A DNA stretch of 9,033 nt. It comes from Puniceicoccales bacterium. GTDB lineage: Bacteria > Verrucomicrobiota > Verrucomicrobiia > Opitutales > JAIRLM01. Positions within the stretch are counted from its first letter, which is position 1. Each line of letters begins with the position of its first letter. Shown one piece after another: positions 7,901 through 9,033 of this stretch. The notes beneath the pieces were generated by a model. It did no database searches, was not told the DNA's origin, and was given only the letters and a program-made list of their open reading frames with translations. The position numbers and the translations under genes are program-made. The stretch spans positions 1 to 9,033 of the forward strand of contig JAIRMB010000037.1 in assembly GCA_031258995.1 (NCBI GenBank), given 5' to 3'.

Positions 7901-9033
7901 GAGCGCACGCTACCGCTAATCCGGCAGACATGTTAAATTTGGTTGACAGAGAGGTTTTTAATGCGCTTCACTCGGCCGGCAAGTTGGACGCTTCGTCGGA
8001 CCTCGACGAAGAAATTAGAATGGCGATTCTGACGAAGGTAATCCATAATCCACAAGGCTATTTTGCCTCGGGTAAGTTAGATTTTAAAATTTTCAAGGTG
8101 GAATGGTTTGTAGCACTGTTGAACTATCTTCAGAGCGCGGCCGATCCTAACGGTAAAAAGTTTATTACGGTTGGGTTCCCCGGTGTTACCGCCAGCCAAC
8201 TTGTTGAAAAAGTTAACGCAGACATCTTTGATGCCCTCCTGGAAAAGAAGTTTTTAGAGCCCGGAAAAACGAATCTTGTTGATACAGTAAAATTTACTCT
8301 TTTTGAAAGGGCGTATTTTGCGCGGGATGTCTTTTTCGGCCTTTCGCCACGGAAGATGCAGGGTATCGGAGATTTTGGCGCGGAAAGAATCGTTGCGCTA
8401 CTGAATTTCCTCTCGGTAGATGGAGGAAGGGATCTTCGCGGAGGGAATCGCGCGGCAAGAATGGCTCAAAGGATTCTTCCACAGGTCACTGCTGAGGACT
8501 ACAAACTGCTATGTGCGCACCGAGATGCGAATGGTGAACCAAAATTACAGGCAGACTTAGAACTTGCTCTCGACGCCGCAGCATTTTTTGCGCCTGCCCT
8601 TTCGAATAAGGCCGATTACACCGGTTCTGTCAATGCGCCAGTATGGCACCAAACTCTTGGCGCAGAAAGAATTCCTCTTCTGCTAAACAAGCTCTTTTGC
8701 GCGGTGGGTGCAAATACCATTGATGCGAAATTTGCACTTGGCAGCGTCTGCAATGCTCCAGCGGCCGGTGGCCGCACTTCTCCCAATCGAGCGGACTTCA
8801 TTTCGGGGGTTTTTGGGAGCGATGACGGTGGTTTTGCTTTCGACGCAGTTCTCGCCTACTCGCGCGATCACCCGCAGGGCCAGCCGGGCGCGTTGGCCCC
8901 GGACATTTATAGGTCATTCCTCCAAAAGGCTTTTTTTGAGGGCGATCCGTGGCGGGCCAAGATGAACGTGGAGGAATTCGCCGCCGTGTTTGCGGATATC
9001 GACGCCGGGACGAATTTGACGGCTTTTGGCCTT
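4972..9033 (+). CDS. Giant repeat-containing hypothetical protein, 3' end outside the window
   Basis: The frame is open for 1354 codons from the ATG at 4972 to the last base, with no stop. The nearest upstream in-frame stop is TGA at 4942. I recognise no known enzyme or domain. The N-terminal region (1-62) is hydrophilic with C12, C35 and C40. A hydrophobic helix lies at about 89-105, too short to be a sure membrane span, and no signal peptide is evident. Residues of roughly 110-540 are helix-rich and mixed in charge. From about 543 onward the chain is made of units of about 98 residues (annotated separately). Start choice is uncertain: GGGA lies seven bases before the ATG at 4972, while AAAGGG (5094-5099) sits seven bases before the in-frame ATG at 5107, which would remove 45 residues. 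The gene diverges from the 532-residue membrane protein gene and shares its control region. A repetitive helical scaffold of this size could serve as a structural, adhesive or effector protein, but nothing in the sequence decides this. Confidence 0.92.
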   Translation, partial: MGSQPLTKAWNCLLTWGNTGGYPGEYFSPNTPDNCKSEDCAKGGHMVQARYASVVAQTAFQDMGRGGGILEMPAERDVRQGILRRIENPAIVLYLLSTAFIGMLLERPETPGRNDKGITGLRLAKLVKQSPIADECVPNSRLLEEAVETCEKKVLCQAAWLAMALCFSKDFTKNILFMYGADLLDGIEDVDPADVALEDRPFCRARIIHDVMRGGNVENVSKIKLEHLVGMDRAWVSILPDSASSPLPVAKRLVTNEDKSGDRNYMRLLDFCLLRSVSDPSGRIRPQRIWTIARGNRDIFRLMLQIGTEDFRKQCGTILIEKLSQLLRDGKAAQAAELLRNLPPEAFQKWGVGEDPAGAANKEADTALIKFLFENGTAEQLSAINPIWWNRKIISGYDDPATLPRWQSKEVRNLYARIPPATVAGLSSSLPPPAGAPNWSGLYLLFGVLQFGDHLQLGALRREQIDQMLSKNVLAEVFAPRTTPSSILLRIGTEVILGNGSDDGHGDRWKDAVDGKIFPVRFKEIIGNLPTACELVASLSCHIPDDFWQFVTKEQAAGRGGLLSPADVRAQWLSHAYDRNIENWPIYPVGTVNPQQSYEDAYVARNCFLLHAFLDEHWVTDAEQVRRRGGGPLEADALRKKLTVQQKAFLLNWVAKRWRTGKSPCAGMRWRDFGFDSEDVLREILPLLTAEDYAALCRHQASGEEPVLSLDVIKAVTTAAFMAPKFAAHGRFSEADCHAGLTGSQILEIGTGVAVSGNQVADAYGLAAVCNVVGADGAVPGKFSRKDYLTALFHDGAKVTPVLRKLVDHLRTRTNPTMRTAAEEEVRKAVLWKMYLLGGDCSDALTDEECTEVRNGIARHPQSLARSWGVGPTVKDTLGSFTRADFERYHSDGKLNPPFPGAAPLPGVARLEESFRHAILRHVYCNRSRYIGGGVMNLQAFGAERLVEVLNCSKHEGRTVGGVVYPNLFDFGVKSDGAHATANPADMLNLVDREVFNALHSAGKLDASSDLDEEIRMAILTKVIHNPQGYFASGKLDFKIFKVEWFVALLNYLQSAADPNGKKFITVGFPGVTASQLVEKVNADIFDALLEKKFLEPGKTNLVDTVKFTLFERAYFARDVFFGLSPRKMQGIGDFGAERIVALLNFLSVDGGRDLRGGNRAARMAQRILPQVTAEDYKLLCAHRDANGEPKLQADLELALDAAAFFAPALSNKADYTGSVNAPVWHQTLGAERIPLLLNKLFCAVGANTIDAKFALGSVCNAPAAGGRTSPNRADFISGVFGSDDGGFAFDAVLAYSRDHPQGQPGALAPDIYRSFLQKAFFEGDPWRAKMNVEEFAAVFADIDAGTNLTAFGL
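5094..5099 (+). promoter_or_regulatory. Alternative ribosome binding site inside the giant gene
   Basis: AAAGGG ends seven bases before an in-frame ATG at 5107 (residue 46 of the long version). It is at least as good as the GGGA at 4961-4964 before the ATG at 4972. Codon third positions between the two starts look no different from the gene body, so the sequence does not settle which start is used. Confidence 0.35.
7015..7143 (+). repeat. Long-range duplicated block, copy 1
   Basis: Residues 682-724 of the giant protein contain ILPLLTAEDYAALC and end in AAFMAP. They align without gaps to residues 1166-1208, with 21 of 43 identical by hand count. The offset is 484 residues, or five repeat units. 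Shared residues include ILP, TAEDY, LC, H, EP and AAF-AP. Confidence 0.8.
8467..8595 (+). repeat. Long-range duplicated block, copy 2
   Basis: Residues 1166-1208 contain ILPQVTAEDYKLLC and end in AAFFAP. This is the partner of the block at 7015-7143. The likeness is closer than between neighbouring units, pointing to duplication of a multi-unit segment. Confidence 0.8.

Larger units (their letters stand above)
6598..9033 (+). repeat. Coding region of tandem units of about 98 residues
   Basis: Phased helix starts recur at residues 543, 642, 741, 845, 941, 1041, 1135, 1229 and 1331 of the giant protein (spacings 94-104). Examples are LTVQQKAFLLN (642), LTDEECTEVRN (845), FGAERLVEVLN (941), FKVEWFVALLN (1041), FGAERIVALLN (1135) and LGAERIPLLLN (1229). 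Units end in a helix with the pattern A-[IV]-L-x-x-A-[FY]-F. The clearest are the 941-1331 copies. The 543 copy (IPDDFWQFVTK) is the weakest. DNA copies have diverged widely, so the array is old rather than a recent slippage product. The last unit is cut by the window edge. Confidence 0.75.

Overview
The window is bacterial: gap-free genes, Shine-Dalgarno-like leaders and a sigma-54 type response regulator. Base composition is moderately GC-rich, and by eye the two left-hand genes are richer in GC than the two right-hand ones. The phylum cannot be fixed from four genes. The CTP synthase has ordinary bacterial features. A predicted protein with a two-lobed hydrophobic segment, of the kind common in chlamydial inclusion-membrane proteins, makes a host-associated lineage (for example in the Planctomycetes-Verrucomicrobia-Chlamydiae group) possible, but this is a guess.

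Left part (11-2900, + strand): a complete pyrG (CTP synthase) is followed after a single base by a complete NtrC-type response regulator (receiver, AAA+ and Fis-type helix-turn-helix domains). They look co-transcribed and translationally coupled. No partner histidine kinase is visible. A 41-bp gap (2901-2941) separates the regulator from the convergent next gene.

Middle (2942-4540, - strand): a 532-residue protein of no recognised family. It has a hydrophilic N-terminus, two closely spaced hydrophobic helices, a short coiled coil, an Ala/Ser-rich linker and a helical C-terminal body. It is probably a membrane-anchored protein.

A 431-bp intergenic region (4541-4971) separates this gene from a divergent one. 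It holds three perfect dyad symmetries within 83 bp. The last overlaps a possible -24/-12 (sigma-54) promoter placed about 30 bp before the next start codon.

Right part (4972 to the window end, + strand): a very long open frame of 1354 codons with no stop runs off the window. I translated it by hand and recognise no known domain. From about residue 543 onward it consists of helical units of about 98 residues, with at least nine phased starts (the first is weak). A larger block is duplicated about 484 residues apart (21 of 43 identities, ungapped). The divergent 532-residue protein contains short helix motifs resembling the repeat signature, so the two may belong to one family or system. This divergent pair, with its palindrome-rich shared control region and a sigma-54 activator nearby, is the most likely undescribed element here.
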